Source: Apostichopus japonicus (lineage: Eukaryota; Echinodermata; Holothuroidea; Aspidochirotida; Stichopodidae). Taken from it: DNA of 64,000 bases. The notes beneath the pieces are model-generated. The model saw nothing but the letters and a program-made list of their open reading frames with translations, was not told the DNA's origin and made no database searches. A program made the translations under genes and the position numbers. The stretch covers positions 32,945,668 through 33,009,667 of the forward strand of contig NC_092569.1 in the NCBI RefSeq assembly GCF_037975245.1, written 5' to 3'. Position 1 is the stretch's first letter. Each line of letters opens with the position of its first letter. Below are positions 21,845-56,847 of the stretch, in pieces.

Positions 21845-24189
21845 AAGGAAAAAATATCATTTTACACTAGAGAAGTTGTACACTGCTATACAATAGGCCC
21901 CAGGCGTGACTTAGTTCTCTTTAGCAGAACCAACGACATGAAACGACGCACACTTACATGTGCATTGTAGGAATGTATATATTTTAACATTTTTTTACAT
22001 TTGAAACTAGAATATGGAATATTGAATCTATCAGGTGCTTTTTTTTTACGGTGATGTTCCCTTTACTTGTGTTTCTGCTCTCGTCGAGTTGTGATTTTCT
22101 GAAACCCTTACTTTGTGGCAGCGAGACTGAGACACACCCAAAGCTTTTTGTTTAATGGATTCGATTAAAATTGCATATTCTGACTGGAAACTAACTGCAA
22201 ACACGATTAATTGCAACAACAAATGAAGATATACCAGAGATGTTGACATATTTCACAAGGCAGGCCTTTCAATTGCGGCAACACCTTCATATCGTACGGC
22301 ACAGTATGTATACTGGCCTATAATAGAAACTAATCTTACGAAATATGACCAGTTAAGTTAAGTTAAGCATCTGAACTTGTTTTTGTCTTAAAGAATATTC
22401 TGTTGGCTTAAGTCGATTGCTGAATATAAATCTTACCGTGCAAACCACATCCTCATAGCTTTTTGTATTGTGAATATTCAATGTTTAAAATTTAGTGATA
22501 TTTCCAAACATCCAAATGAATCATGTTTCAAGGACAAATAAACAAGAAGGTTTATAGTAGTCTTAGTAAAGCTTCCAAAGAGCATTTTCCAAGATGATAT
22601 CACAGACCCCCTACCGTGATCCAACTTCCTGTAGTAGTTGAAGGTTTAGCCAGTCAAAAACGTTCATGGTATGATATTGAAATGGGGTTTTTAACTATCA
22701 GTGTGGAATAATTTATATGTTTACAATTGTCTGTCACCAGAATACCCTATTAAACATGTTTTCATTCAGTGAAACTGCACAAGCAGAACTTTGAATGAAT
22801 CAATCATCGAGCTCCGTCTTCAAACAATTTCACCTGGGTGTTCCCTAGCTTACTATGATCCTTTAAGATTGAAAGAAATATCTTTGGATATCAAGGTGAC
22901 CAATAATGAATACCAGAAATATTCTGTAGCTAACCAACTTACTAATGTGAGCTGCTTCGACTCAGATGGTAATGGTTAGAGATCCAGAAGTTATTTCTGT
23001 CTTAATTATTTTATGTCCTCCTTCTCACTCAGTTGGCGTGATTCCTCCTGCCCTTGCCTCTCACGCTACAGGACATCTTCTTTCGTTGCTGACGACAGCT
23101 GTTTAATGATAAAATGGAATATTTATATGATTACTATCTGAAAGATGATTACATTTTACATGTATTTTACATGATGTGGATTTTGTAACCCATTAGACTA
23201 ACAAACCGCAAACAGTTGATTTACCTGCCAGTCAATGGGCTATTCCAGTAGACTAATGAAGCATCTTCCTTTTGGCATTAAGCTTACACTCACCCTCATT
23301 TATAACGTATAATGATGGTAGCTTCAAACTTAACAGTATCTGCCACCCCCCTCAACCCACCCCAATCTAACCCTACTCATGTGCCTCATAAAACCACCCT
23401 AACTTACAATTATTTGCCATTTGACACTGTCTCTAACACTTTACACCAGTAATGTTTTGTACTGTTCTTTCCACTGTATTATTATGAAAAATTAACATCT
23501 CCAGTCTGCTGACTGGAATGTCGACTTTCTCCAGATAAACTTCCAGCCAAATAACGTAAATTGTATGACAAAAAATATATCCAAAGGGTTTCTTACATTT
23601 AATCGCCATTTCATTGTAGTATATAGTGGTGCATTCTGGAATTACAAACAATCAACTCAGCGTTTCAGAATACAGTCATTTGTAACAGATATGCTACTGG
23701 TCTATGAGTTCACACAAACTTTAAAATCCCAAACGTCTGGAATAAAAAGTTGCCACGTTTGTTCAGAGCATCGGTATTACTGTCTGCTGGCTTCTGCCAG
23801 GAGAACTATGCTGTTAAAAGCTTTAATACCTAACACATAAAATTTAATTTCATATTCATTCAGCAATTTCCATGACCACAGTCTGTCATGTCATTAAGAT
23901 TTGGAAGACATAATTTAACACATGATTTTTACAAACACTTGGACAGCTTGGACCCTATAAGTATGGTCACCAACGATGGATATGAGTATTGAAATAATAC
24001 TACTTTGGAGAGGGGGAATGCAGAAGGTGGGGGATTGAAATTACTTTATGTTGAACACACATTTATGGACTGACATTTGAATGGTTAAGCCAAATAGCTA
24101 CATTGTAATGAAACTATGCCTTGGAACAAACTTGATGTAAGGCAAATTGCTCTTACACAACAATGCAGGACACGAAAGTCACCCATGCA
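21845..24189. other. Intergenic DNA
   Basis: No supported gene. Several open frames of 60-90 codons on both strands lack domains and splice context. Short C-rich and GA-rich patches occur near 23345 and 24005. Confidence 0.4.
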
Positions 24190-24352
24190 AAGAATATAGC
24201 AGCCCCAGCACTGACAAGTCAAAGGCAGACAGGATGCCTTTCACTTCGATAGCTGTTTCAGGACGTATCTTATTTGGGTCAGTTTCCATGACTCGTCTTT
24301 TCAAGACTTCCTTTCCAGTCTTACCTATCAGTGCTTGCATTTTCTCCCAATC
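24190..24352 (-). pseudogene. Exon-like fragment resembling a dynein stalk head
   Basis: After an acceptor TTTTACAG the minus strand reads DWEKMQALIGKTGKEVLKR, then RVMETDPNKIRPETAIEVKG and ILSAFDLS. The frame then fails, but a shift of one base gives SAGAAIFFAWV. A tryptophan-led start, a D..I.PE stretch and a final S-A-x-W-V block are the layout I associate with the microtubule-binding region of dynein heavy chains. The frameshift and an early stop suggest a decayed exon. The family call is from memory of the domain and is tentative. Confidence 0.35.
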
Positions 24353-25049
24353 CTGTAAAATACCAGAGTAAAATGGTTTTATGTCTACAAATGAGGCTAA
24401 TGTAATAACGATCAATTCTTGTTCATTTAGTCTTGCGTTTACCAATATGGAGAGTCGTCATCCAATCAAATACAATCAACAATACAACAAGTAGCTTTGC
24501 AAAAGGTTGCCCTCATGATAAGTAGCTATCTTTGCCACAGTCTTTCAGACACTAACTGTTGTAAAGAAGTCATGATCGTTACCCTTCCTGATACCCGTAC
24601 CAGATTGCCTGGTTTTTAATGGACTATCATCGTATTTCACCACTATGTATGTTGCTGTAAAAAAGGTTTGACATTCAATTCAATTAAATATGATAGATGA
24701 ATAAAAAAGAAAAATTGCACAACGTTTGCAAAAAAGTCAAATAAGTAATACTAAAGGATCAAACAAGTTTAGGAACTGTGAAATGGACACCAATGTTTTT
24801 GAACATTTTAATTTTGGTTTCCTTCTCATTTCTGTTGCTTCCTGATTCGAGGTCAATCATATTTACAAAGCATTCCTATCAACATAAAGCATTATTTCAA
24901 AGTATCATGGAAATAAAAATATGTCCTTTTTAACCGTTTCAGAATGTTTTCAACTTTATTCAGGTCACAATCCGTGTTGGCTAATTTTAAACAAAGCATG
25001 AAAAACAGTTATTAATAAAAGAAAAAGGTAGAAAATGATCTAACTTTAC

Positions 25050-25096
25050 TTTCTTTCCTGTCCCAAACATTTTATTAGTATTTCCTCTACTACTGT
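25050..25096 (-). pseudogene. Second exon-like fragment of the dynein-like relic
   Basis: Between CTTTGCAAG and GTAAAG the minus strand reads TVVEEILIKCLGQERK, which would fit directly upstream of DWEKMQ in a dynein stalk. Its end phase does not match the start of the 24352 exon, so a working transcript is doubtful. Confidence 0.28.
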
Positions 25097-25456
25097 CTTG
25101 CAAAGTATATGAGTATGGTATTAAGATAACTTCTATCATCACGAAAATTGTAATTATTCTTACAGTCTTCAGGGTGAAATATGTCACCATGACAACCTAC
25201 AATAGCTATAGAGCACTCCGGTTAGACTTCAGCAACCCTTGGTTCTATTGTATTTCTTTGAAAATATTTTCTGAGGATATCCTCTTATTTAAGGATATTT
25301 TTCTCCATTAAGACGGGTTCCCATCTTCTGCTTCTTCTTATTTTTTGACATATTGTTGGCGACCAAAATAAAAAATATGATATTCAAAAACTTATAAAAG
25401 CTAATTAATGTCTCTTCTTTGATCACATTTGGTTTAATTAAATGGGAACAAATTAC

Positions 25457-25536
25457 AAATCTTCTTCTTTCTCGGCTTGTTTTATAGCCTCTTGAACTTT
25501 CCCTACTTCCTCTTCTTTCGCCAGCTCTGCTGCCCT
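25457..25536 (-). pseudogene. Coiled-coil exon-like fragment
   Basis: After AATAG the minus strand reads RAAELAKEEEVGKVQEAIKQ and AEKEED, a strongly charged helical segment suitable for a coiled coil, followed by a weak GTAATT donor. It is placed upstream of the two other fragments as a stalk helix would be, but the phase does not join cleanly. Confidence 0.25.
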
Positions 25537-26275
25537 CTATTAGCCAAAACTTAATATACAATGTTTAATAATGACCTAATTTAAATAAAATGACGAGATA
25601 AACTTTTAATTTTAGCAAACTTTGTTAAATTTGTAAAATAGACAATGATTGTATCAAGTATTGCATTTCTCATTTTCTTCTGACGGGTACTTTACAAAAC
25701 AACTAGATAATTCTTGAGATTTATTGTAAAACTTATTTACTGAAGTTAGTTTGTTCGAAATTTCTGTCAACTCTGCAATTTCTCAACGGTTGAATTTTTG
25801 TCGCATGAAATAATTGGTTAAATATGATGTCAAATTTTACCCAAAAAATTGGGAAATATGTTTCTTTTACGTGTCGAAATTCGGCTATACACTATTCAAA
25901 GGGGAGGTCTAAAAGAATTCATATTTCAGAGTAAAGTGTAAATTACAGACAAAACAGCACTATCATAGTTTCTGTTCCGCGCCCGAAAAAGGACAGCTCA
26001 CATGGGAAATCCTGTTTTCTTTTCTTCCAACTATAGTCACTCCAGAAATAAGGAGGAATATTTCCAAAATTTGGTTCATGCTTCTCTTTTTTTTTAACAT
26101 TCCTACTGAATGCGCTCAAAACTTAATGTAGGGCATGACAAAAAAAATCGACTTTTATCAAAACGTTCCAATTCTTACTACCACCGTATCCCAAAATGTT
26201 TTGAGTTGACGCTTGTATTGATATCATTTTGCATAACAAATACAGCCTGTACTATGATAGGCAATTCAAATTTAA

Positions 26276-27500
26276 AGTCCCAGTCACATCTCACCGGATT
26301 GCAATAACGGAGAGGGAACAAAGACAAAAAATGGCACTCCGTTGATGTACGGTAGTGTCCGTTTAGTCTGCGGTTCTCCTCCGTCCGTCTACGTTTCATT
26401 AACGGTGAGGTCCGGTTTGTCCGGCGTCGATTTTGAACATGCACAAAACTTGGAACGGACATCCACCGAAAAAAGTCTCCGTTATTAATTCGTTACTACT
26501 CCGTTAAGCTTCCGTTTTATCAGTTTTTCATGCGTTTTGTTCGTTCTGTATGCGTTTGGCATACTGTATTTCTCCGTTCGTCTTTGGTTATTGCTATTGC
26601 TCACCGGATCATTAACGGACAAAGAACGGATGAAACGTAGAAGTACAGTACCTATACCGTATATTCGACGGACGCTAACGTAGAAATAACGGAAGTGTAA
26701 AGGAATAGAACTGACAATGAACAGATAGGTAACGTACATTACACGGAAGAAACGGAAGAACTCAGGCCAGAAAAGTATAACAGACGGACATAGAACGGAG
26801 ATGCAGCGTACTTCCACCTTGTCCACTCCCAGCCTTCCACGCCTCATTCTGCTCCTATAACCTCTACCGTCAACACCTACATCATGGACCCTTCAGAAAG
26901 ATTAAGCTTCACACCACAGTGTCAGTTTTACAAGCGCAGATGCTTATCATTGAAGCCAATATCAAGAACTATGAACAAGTCAAGAAGAGACGGAAGAGAC
27001 GTGCTCGGCGTAAATGCTGGTCTAGGGCCTGGCTTGGTCCACAGAGAAGACGGCAGTTAAGTCTTTATGACCAACTAACGCAGTAGCTGCGAATGGAAGA
27101 CCAAAATCTTTCATCAACTTCATGAGGATGCCCCCTGATATCAAGGCACTCCGGAGGCCCAGGTTTTAGACCGTTTCTTCTCCGTTACTAGTCCGGTATG
27201 TCCGTTACTTTTCCGGTACTCCTACGTTTTGTATTTTCTTTATCCGTTAATTGTCCGTTGTAATTTCGTTACTATCCGTTGATGTTCGTTAGTACGTTCG
27301 TTGTTCTTCCGTTGTTTTCCGTTGTTCGTCCATTGCTGTCCGTCCCTTGTACGTTTGTAATCCGTTTCACCGTTGAACTTCCGGTACGTTGCAATCCCCA
27401 GATGCATGCGCGACAACTTTTGCCAACGGAAATAACCGGATGACTGTTTTTCGCGCGGACTCTTGTCCGTTCGTGCAATCCGGTGAGATGTGACTGGGCT
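26276..27500 (+). mobile_element. Decayed PIF/Harbinger-type DNA transposon
   Basis: Inverted termini of about 27 bases: CAGTCACATCTCACCGGATT at 26281 and its exact complement AATCCGGTGAGATGTGACTG ending at 27496. TTAA stands on both sides (26272..26275 and 27501..27504), compatible with the TAA/TTA target of PIF/Harbinger elements. The outer 500 and 350 bases carry dozens of CCGTT/AACGG words, which act as sub-terminal repeats. The central 300 bases hold a broken transposase fragment. Confidence 0.72.
26884..27180 (+). pseudogene. Harbinger transposase N-terminal fragment, broken
   Basis: Readable in pieces: KKRRKRRARRKCWSRAWLGP, then QRRRQLSLYDQLTQ, a stop, LRMEDQ, and after a one-base shift KSFINFMRMPPDIKAL. 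This follows the N-terminal pattern of Harbinger/HARBI1-type transposases (an RxWWxRPWL-like start, Y..L..EL, D...F.NF.RM). The stop, the frameshift and the absence of the DDE domain show it is dead. Confidence 0.6.
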
Positions 27501-27504
27501 TTAA

Positions 27505-28462
27505 GACACACAAAATTGTTCTGACGTCCGTACAAGGACGGGCTTAAGGTGCGGGGCCTACGGTAAGTAGTGTCAGAGATCTTAGAAGCAATATGATACT
27601 ATCATTACCATTATTTGAACTACATTAAGGTGCTTTATAAAATGCTAACTATTGCAAGAAACTTTGGGGACAGGGCAAGTACTTCTCCCGTGGTCCCAAT
27701 GGCCCCGGCCTTGTTTATATAAACGATATCAAACATTTACAAATACATATTAATACTGGTAGGTAGGTATACACATTTATCTCCTTTCCCAGTGATCTTA
27801 TATTAAATACGACAATCCAGTGCCGTACGACTCACGGAACTTTGTCTAGAAGTATCAATAACTGACTCGAAGTTAACTTGTCGAGGTAAATATTTTTCTA
27901 AGGAGACTATATCTAAAGAGAGAAACCTGATTAGCAGATCACACCGTGCTGTAAAATTAGCTAGCCTATCCAATATCATATATCATAGCTATTTATTCTT
28001 TTGTCAAATTTCTTTGCCATCCCAATTTTCACACCGCAAGTCCTGTGTGAATGGGGGAGAGTGTACATTCCATCTACCCCTGGCTACGCCACTGTCACCG
28101 AAATAATACTTTGGTGTAGGCATGCTGGTACTCATTTAATCATTATTGCTAGAACATCACGGGCAGTTGTCATCCGTTGGCTAATACTGTTGGGAACCAA
28201 CCCTCAGGACTCTCCTGAGAAATGCTGGCCAGGGATATATTAACTGCTTGAACTACCTATAGCTACGCCTTTCAATATATAAAAGGTTTATGTCCAAGCA
28301 AATTATGATATGAATGTACCATATGTACCAAACGTATAAAGAAGATATGGATGTAAATCCTATAGTTCATTTAAAAGTCCTCGTCCAATAAAACAGCTGA
28401 CATTGCAATGAGATGTGAGAATACTCGATCCCGCAAACAGGATGTGACGTAGGCAGTATAAA
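27505..28462. other. Intergenic DNA with a hAT-like right end
   Basis: No gene. CCCTGGCTACGCCACTG at about 28078..28094 looks like the right terminus of a hAT-type element, but no matching left end or 8-base duplication was found. Confidence 0.4.
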
Positions 28463-28538
28463 ACAAGGAAGTATTGTTCATACAGTATGCCGCTTCACAA
28501 CTATTCGAAACGGTGTTAATAAGATATTTGTACACAAA

Positions 28539-28597
<59 letters not shown>

Positions 28598-28680
28598 TAT
28601 GAGAATGTATACAAATATATATTTAACACCGTTTCGAATTGTTTTGCAGCGGTATACTGTATGAACAATACTTCCTTGTT
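28463..28680. repeat. Inverted repeat with a (TA)n centre
   Basis: The left arm (28463..28534), starting ACAAGGAAGTATTGTTCATA, is an inverted copy of the right arm (28607..28680), ending TATGAACAATACTTCCTTGT. Both arms also share GAAACGGTGTTAA/TTAACACCGTTTC. The loop is mostly TA repeat. This could be a MITE or a foldback of a transposon end; no target duplication was identified. Confidence 0.7.
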
Positions 28681-28849
28681 GGGAGCAGGTGGTGGGTTTG
28701 GTGCACAATTAGGGCTATTTTGATTACCACATCTTTTAGAGATGTGTCCAACATGATGAAAAAAAATGGAAAAAGAAAACCCTATAGTGTGTTATTGGTG
28801 ATAATGTGTAGATGCACTATATATTAGTTCATACATTTGTATGGTGTAG

Positions 28850-29460
28850 AAGAGTCCATATAATGTGTATATTGTACACCGTAATGCATACATAGTGTAT
28901 GGTATATGCTTGTTCATACGGTGTGTATAGAGTAGACATAAGTCATACAATGTGTATACTTTAGACTAGTTCATACAGAGCGTAAAGTGTAGACTATAGT
29001 TCACATTGTGTATAATTCGTGCAGTGTGTATAGTATATACTATATCATACCTTGAATATAGTGAATACTATTTCATACAGTGTGTAGTGTAGTGTGGACT
29101 AGGTAATACCTTCCATATAGTGTAGACTAGCCAATACAGTGTGTAAAGTGTACACTATAGTTCACATCGGGTATAGTTTATATAGTTTGTATAGTATAGA
29201 TCAGATCATACCTTGAATATAGTGTAAACTAGTTCATACAGTGTGCTTATTGTAGACTAGATCATAAATTGTATAGTGTAGACTAGTTAATGTAGTGTTT
29301 AACTTAAATACTACATCATACAGTGCGTAAAGTGTACACTATTTCAAACAGTTTAAAAATTGTAGATTATTCCTTGCATGATTGATAGTGTAGTATATAA
29401 CTCATACATTACATTTCACTGTTTACACGATATAGTGTACCAGTTCATGCATGTTATAAA
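28850..29460. repeat. Degenerate minisatellite of GTGTAGACTAGTTCATAC words
   Basis: The words AGTGTATAGTGTAGACTAGTT and CATACAGTGTG recur with drift every 35-45 bases for about 600 bases. It begins next to the inverted repeat at 28463 and has no coding potential. Confidence 0.7.
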
Positions 29461-30160
29461 GTGCTGACAAGTAGTTCAATAACACTTCCATTCATCCAGT
29501 CGACACTTCTTGATTTTTTTCCTGCCAAAAAAAAAGCGTTGTAACGTAGCTAACGTAGCTAACTGAATATCGAAATGACATCTTAACCACAATCAGCAAA
29601 ATCAGCATTCTGACTCTTTTTATCGACTAGGTAGCCTGAACGTTGTTTAACACACCACTACAAAACCCTTGAACATGAACCATGCTAAATATAATATGCA
29701 TTAAAAGCGACCAAAAAGCTAAAATATATTAACAGTTATTGAATTTGCAATACCATTGCTGTCCTTGGAACTAGAGACACGCTATTCGTTAGCTATGCAA
29801 TACGTGGTTTAAATGGTTTTATTGGAGCAAGGACAATTCAACATGATGCAACTGAAGCTTACTGTACTATTGACTAAAATCTCAGGATATAGATAGGTGT
29901 ACATAATATAAAGTTGGATTGCGCATGTCGAATAGTCTTCTTTACATACAAGCCTACGAATACTCTATATGCGCAGTACGTTTTGTATAAGCTGTTCAAC
30001 TAATCATGTTTCAAATAAAACGATGGCATTAATGGACATCCATACTACTACGGTCATTCCAATGAGGTGTTGGTAACCCCTAAATGGGTACTCTGTGTCA
30101 TTTGTCATCTTGCCCTTCATCGAATATATTTCAGCGTGGCATTTCTTCAAACCCGAAATC

Positions 30161-52745
<22,585 letters not shown>

Positions 52746-53179
52746 ACAAAACACCCTATAACACAGTGTCCAACAGTGCATGCTTTACTTAGAAAGTAGG
52801 GAGAGATCCATACAGATCTTCGAGTGTCGGAAACCAGGACGGGCTGAAGACAAGAAAAAAAGCAGAAAATGCAACAAATATTCCAACCAGAGCAATTCGA
52901 CAAATAATTCATTTTTAAGGAATGAGAAGATTTATAGCAATTATTGAAATCAATGTCAAATTGTAAATGTTAACTAGCTTACTGTTGTTTGATAGTTCAT
53001 GATTGATTATTGTATGAGTCTCACAAAAGAATAAGATCAGAAATCAAAGTGAACATGTCCATTTTTCTTTTCGTGTTTTCAAACCCTCACCTAACCCCCC
53101 CCCCCCCAAAAAAAAATAGTTTGTCAGAAATTAACAATTGCGTGAAAGTGGTTTCTAGGATCACACACCTACATATTAT
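52746..53179. other. Gene 2 downstream region
   Basis: Likely 3' UTR and flank. No clear AATAAA close to the stop. A C run then an A run stand at about 53095..53116. Confidence 0.4.
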
Positions 53180-53229
53180 ATCATACATCGATGGAAGTGT
53201 AAAGATTCAATGTAACATACACTTGAATG

Positions 53230-53269
<40 letters not shown>
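53180..53269 (+). repeat. Dispersed repeat, copy 2, running into (TA)n
   Basis: CGATGGAAGTGTAAAGATTC then AATGTAACATACACTTGAATGG matches the complement of 20636..20690. Here it continues into a TA array (about 53231..53269); in the other copy a hAT element stands at the corresponding edge. Confidence 0.6.
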
Positions 53270-53271
<2 letters not shown>

Positions 53272-53343
53272 TATAAAGATATATTTTATGTTAATGCAAT
53301 GGAGATAAACGACACAGGCAAATGAATATATATAAATGAAACT

Positions 53344-54269
<926 letters not shown>

Positions 54270-54480
54270 TTTAGGTTACCCGGACAACCCCCCCCCCCCA
54301 CCCGGACGAATTTCCCCTGGACGATTACCCCTTGGGCGATTCCCACTCGGACAATTCCAACCCGGACAATTACCCAAGCACAATTGCCCACCGGAGAATT
54401 CCCACTCCGGATAATTCCCAACCATGACAAATGCCGCCGGGCAATTTACCCTGGACAACCCCCTCCTCGGAAATGTCTAC
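54270..54480. repeat. GC-rich minisatellite, CCGGACAATTNCC unit
   Basis: Period about 17-18 bases: ACCCGGACGAATTTCCCC, CTCGGACAATTCCAAC, CCGGACAATTACCCAAG, CCGGAGAATTCCCACT. Much more GC-rich than its surroundings. The complementary array lies at 55780..55925. Confidence 0.75.
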
Positions 54481-54624
54481 GATTGATTGACAGCCGCTTT
54501 AGGCGGGTTTAAACTATTAGTCCAGTAAGAATGGGGGTTTACCAAGAACTAACTGCAAGAGGAGATTTCTTTTTTTACATGTTGTTGTTGCTTCCCCACT
54601 GAAGCATTTAAAGATATTGTTCGA

Positions 54625-55020
54625 AGCCCCGCCCACTCATGAATGTTAATGAGATTGGCACCACAAACAAAAGGGACCATATACTCACTATGGGTAATCC
54701 ACCACCTAAGTATGGGAATAATGAAACCTTGCGTCATTAACTTTTCAACGAAATTACATTTGGCCCGCCCCTCATGAATATTAATGAGATACGATAGGTA
54801 TCAACCTACGCATGTACCCCACCTCCTAGCAATGCCACGAAACAAGTAAGAACAAAATCGGCCATTCGGTTACCGATATACGGAGTCCGTCCATTTATGA
54901 ATATTAATGAGATTGGCACCAAAACCGAAAGGGACAATTTACTCACTATGGGTAACCTACCCACCAAGTATGATACCGATCGGATCTTGCATCATTCAGT
55001 TATCGTGATTACAAGCCGGC
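54625..55020. repeat. Three tandem copies of a 130-base unit
   Basis: Each begins near CTCATGAATATTAATGAGAT (about 54632, 54770, 54893) and two carry ACTCACTATGGGTAA and a CC.CC.AAGTATG block. Lies between the inverted minisatellites. Confidence 0.7.
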
Positions 55021-55130
55021 GTCGCAGACACACAGACACACACACACATGCGTGACTGCATAGATTCCAATTGCTTCTGGCAAGGAATAAAAAAGAGTAA
55101 AGAAAAGTCTACCCGGAAACAAATGCAGCT

Positions 55131-55245
55131 ATAGTGCGCGCGAAGTGCGCAGAAAATGTTAAGGTTATCTAGCTAACATGCATGTGGAAGGAGTAAATAA
55201 TTCTCACAGCATCGATGAAGCTAGGACGCGCGAAGCGCGCCAAAT
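55131..55245. repeat. Paired GCGCGAAGCGCGC-type hairpins
   Basis: GTGCGCGCGAAGTGCGCA near 55133 and GACGCGCGAAGCGCGCCA near 55227 are two short GC palindromes about 90 bases apart in AT-rich DNA. Possibly remnants of a repeat; no function assigned. Confidence 0.5.
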
Positions 55246-55779
55246 CTATTTTGTCACAAATTTACTAAATTGACGCCCAAAATATTATTATTGTGTCAGT
55301 GTAGTTAATAGTATACACAATGCACGCGAAACAAAAAAGTGTTTTTGGTACTTTGTCTCCTAAAATGCAGTCCTTTTTGCTTTTCAATTCAGCGGTGTTC
55401 GTACGTTTTACTACATTGCAAAATGATTACATTGTCAGAGTGACAGGACGAAAGTGGTAATTCAGATATCTTTGTAAGTAGACCAAAGTAAACCAATATC
55501 TCACAACTTTATATTGAAAAATTAAGCGAAAGTCACTCTCTACAGGGCAGACATGGTTTACACACAGAAAACGGAAATAAATAAATATATCAGTAATGCA
55601 CGAGAATCTCGCACAAAGATAAGAGTTGTTCGTATCTTTAACTTCGCGATTATTTTTTTCTCAGGTGAGTTGGGGCTGTTGGTTATGCTGATATAAAATA
55701 ACATAGCACGCACACACACTTTTATCGGTAACTAGCGTTATAAAATCGTCCCAATTGGTTGCTCCCGAATTGACATTTA

Positions 55780-55925
55780 TCTGTGGGCCAATTGTCCGGG
55801 GGAAAATAAGCATGAGGAGGGGGGGGGGGGGGTTCCAGGGGGAATTGTCCCGGAGGGTAAATGTCCGGGGGGTAATTGTCCAGTGGGGAGTCGACGGGGT
55901 GGGAATTGTCCAGGAGGAGTTTTCT
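55780..55925. repeat. GC-rich minisatellite, inverted copy
   Basis: Units GGGGGAATTGTCCCGGAG, GGTAAATGTCCGGGG, GGTAATTGTCCAGTGG and GGGAATTGTCCAGGAGG are complementary to the units at 54270..54480. The two arrays bound 1.3 kb of repeats and may be the termini of one larger element. Confidence 0.7.
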
Positions 55926-56847
55926 GGAAAAATTGAAAAAATTCGGTCAAATTTGACCTTTTATCAGTCATATTTACCACGTTTTCGTTGCCACGTTTGA
56001 GAAATTGTATCTTGCGATCCTTTTGCTCTACCATACAAAACTTCGATGATTTTGAATACTCTAAAAGTCTAAAAAAAAGGCCTAATAGATCTACCGTACA
56101 ACGTTCGCCAGCTTCAATTCGGTTTATATATGTACTAATTTTGCTATTGGGTGGGTTGACCCTGTTCATTAGCTTCAAGTAAGTTTATGTTAGTGGCGTA
56201 GCCAGGGGGGGGGGGGCAGTGGGAGCAACTGCTCCTCCCTTTCAGTTTCGAAAAAATGTTAAAACCTGTTGGGTTTTTTTGCATGGTATTTTGTCAGTGC
56301 TCTTTTGATCTTGATACTCGTCAGCTCCGTTAACTCGATTATAATCGTAATAACATTCAGGCCTACTGATTCAGCTTTTGGTTAGGCAGATGCAATTAGC
56401 TAAATTTAGCCTATAGCCTATTACCAGCCTACAGTTGGCCACTGCGTAATAAAATACATATAGCCTACCTAACCGCACTCGATGGAGAGTCACGAACCGT
56501 ATGTATGCACAACGACGACGACAACAACGTGCGTTCTCATCCTTTCTATGATGCGTCATAAGTTGTTGCACGAACAGCATGTTATGAAGCTAAGCTAGCA
56601 ATCGTACGTGATACGCACTTCCTATATGAAAGTTAAAATTGTCCATCAGTTAAGTTCTTCAAATGAATTACAGTCCAGACATTGGACAATAAACAAGAAT
56701 CATCCTACTGGAAACATTGTAAAAGAGCACTATGTTTGTCTTTCTGATAATATGTAAATGAACATGTAAGAGAATAATTCAAACCGGAAACAAAATCGCT
56801 GATAATATGATATCTTATGATAATGATGAAACTGGCAAAACATTGCA
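55926..56847. other. Intergenic DNA with a hAT-like left end
   Basis: AGTGGCGTAGCCAGGGGGG near 56192 resembles a hAT left terminus; no right end with an 8-base duplication was found. No gene. Confidence 0.4.

Noticed and set aside
24583-24654. Minus-strand exon-like piece reading TYIVVKYDDSPLKTRQSGTG
   Set aside because: It has acceptor- and donor-like borders, but its phase gives a stop when joined to the next fragment, and no family was recognised.
54270-54480. CRISPR-like array of short repeats
   Set aside because: Repeats are contiguous and degenerate with no unique spacers; it is a minisatellite in a eukaryotic genome.
56192-56446. hAT element between AGTGGCGTAGCC and GGCCACTG
   Set aside because: No 8-base target duplication at the candidate borders; ends may belong to different relics.
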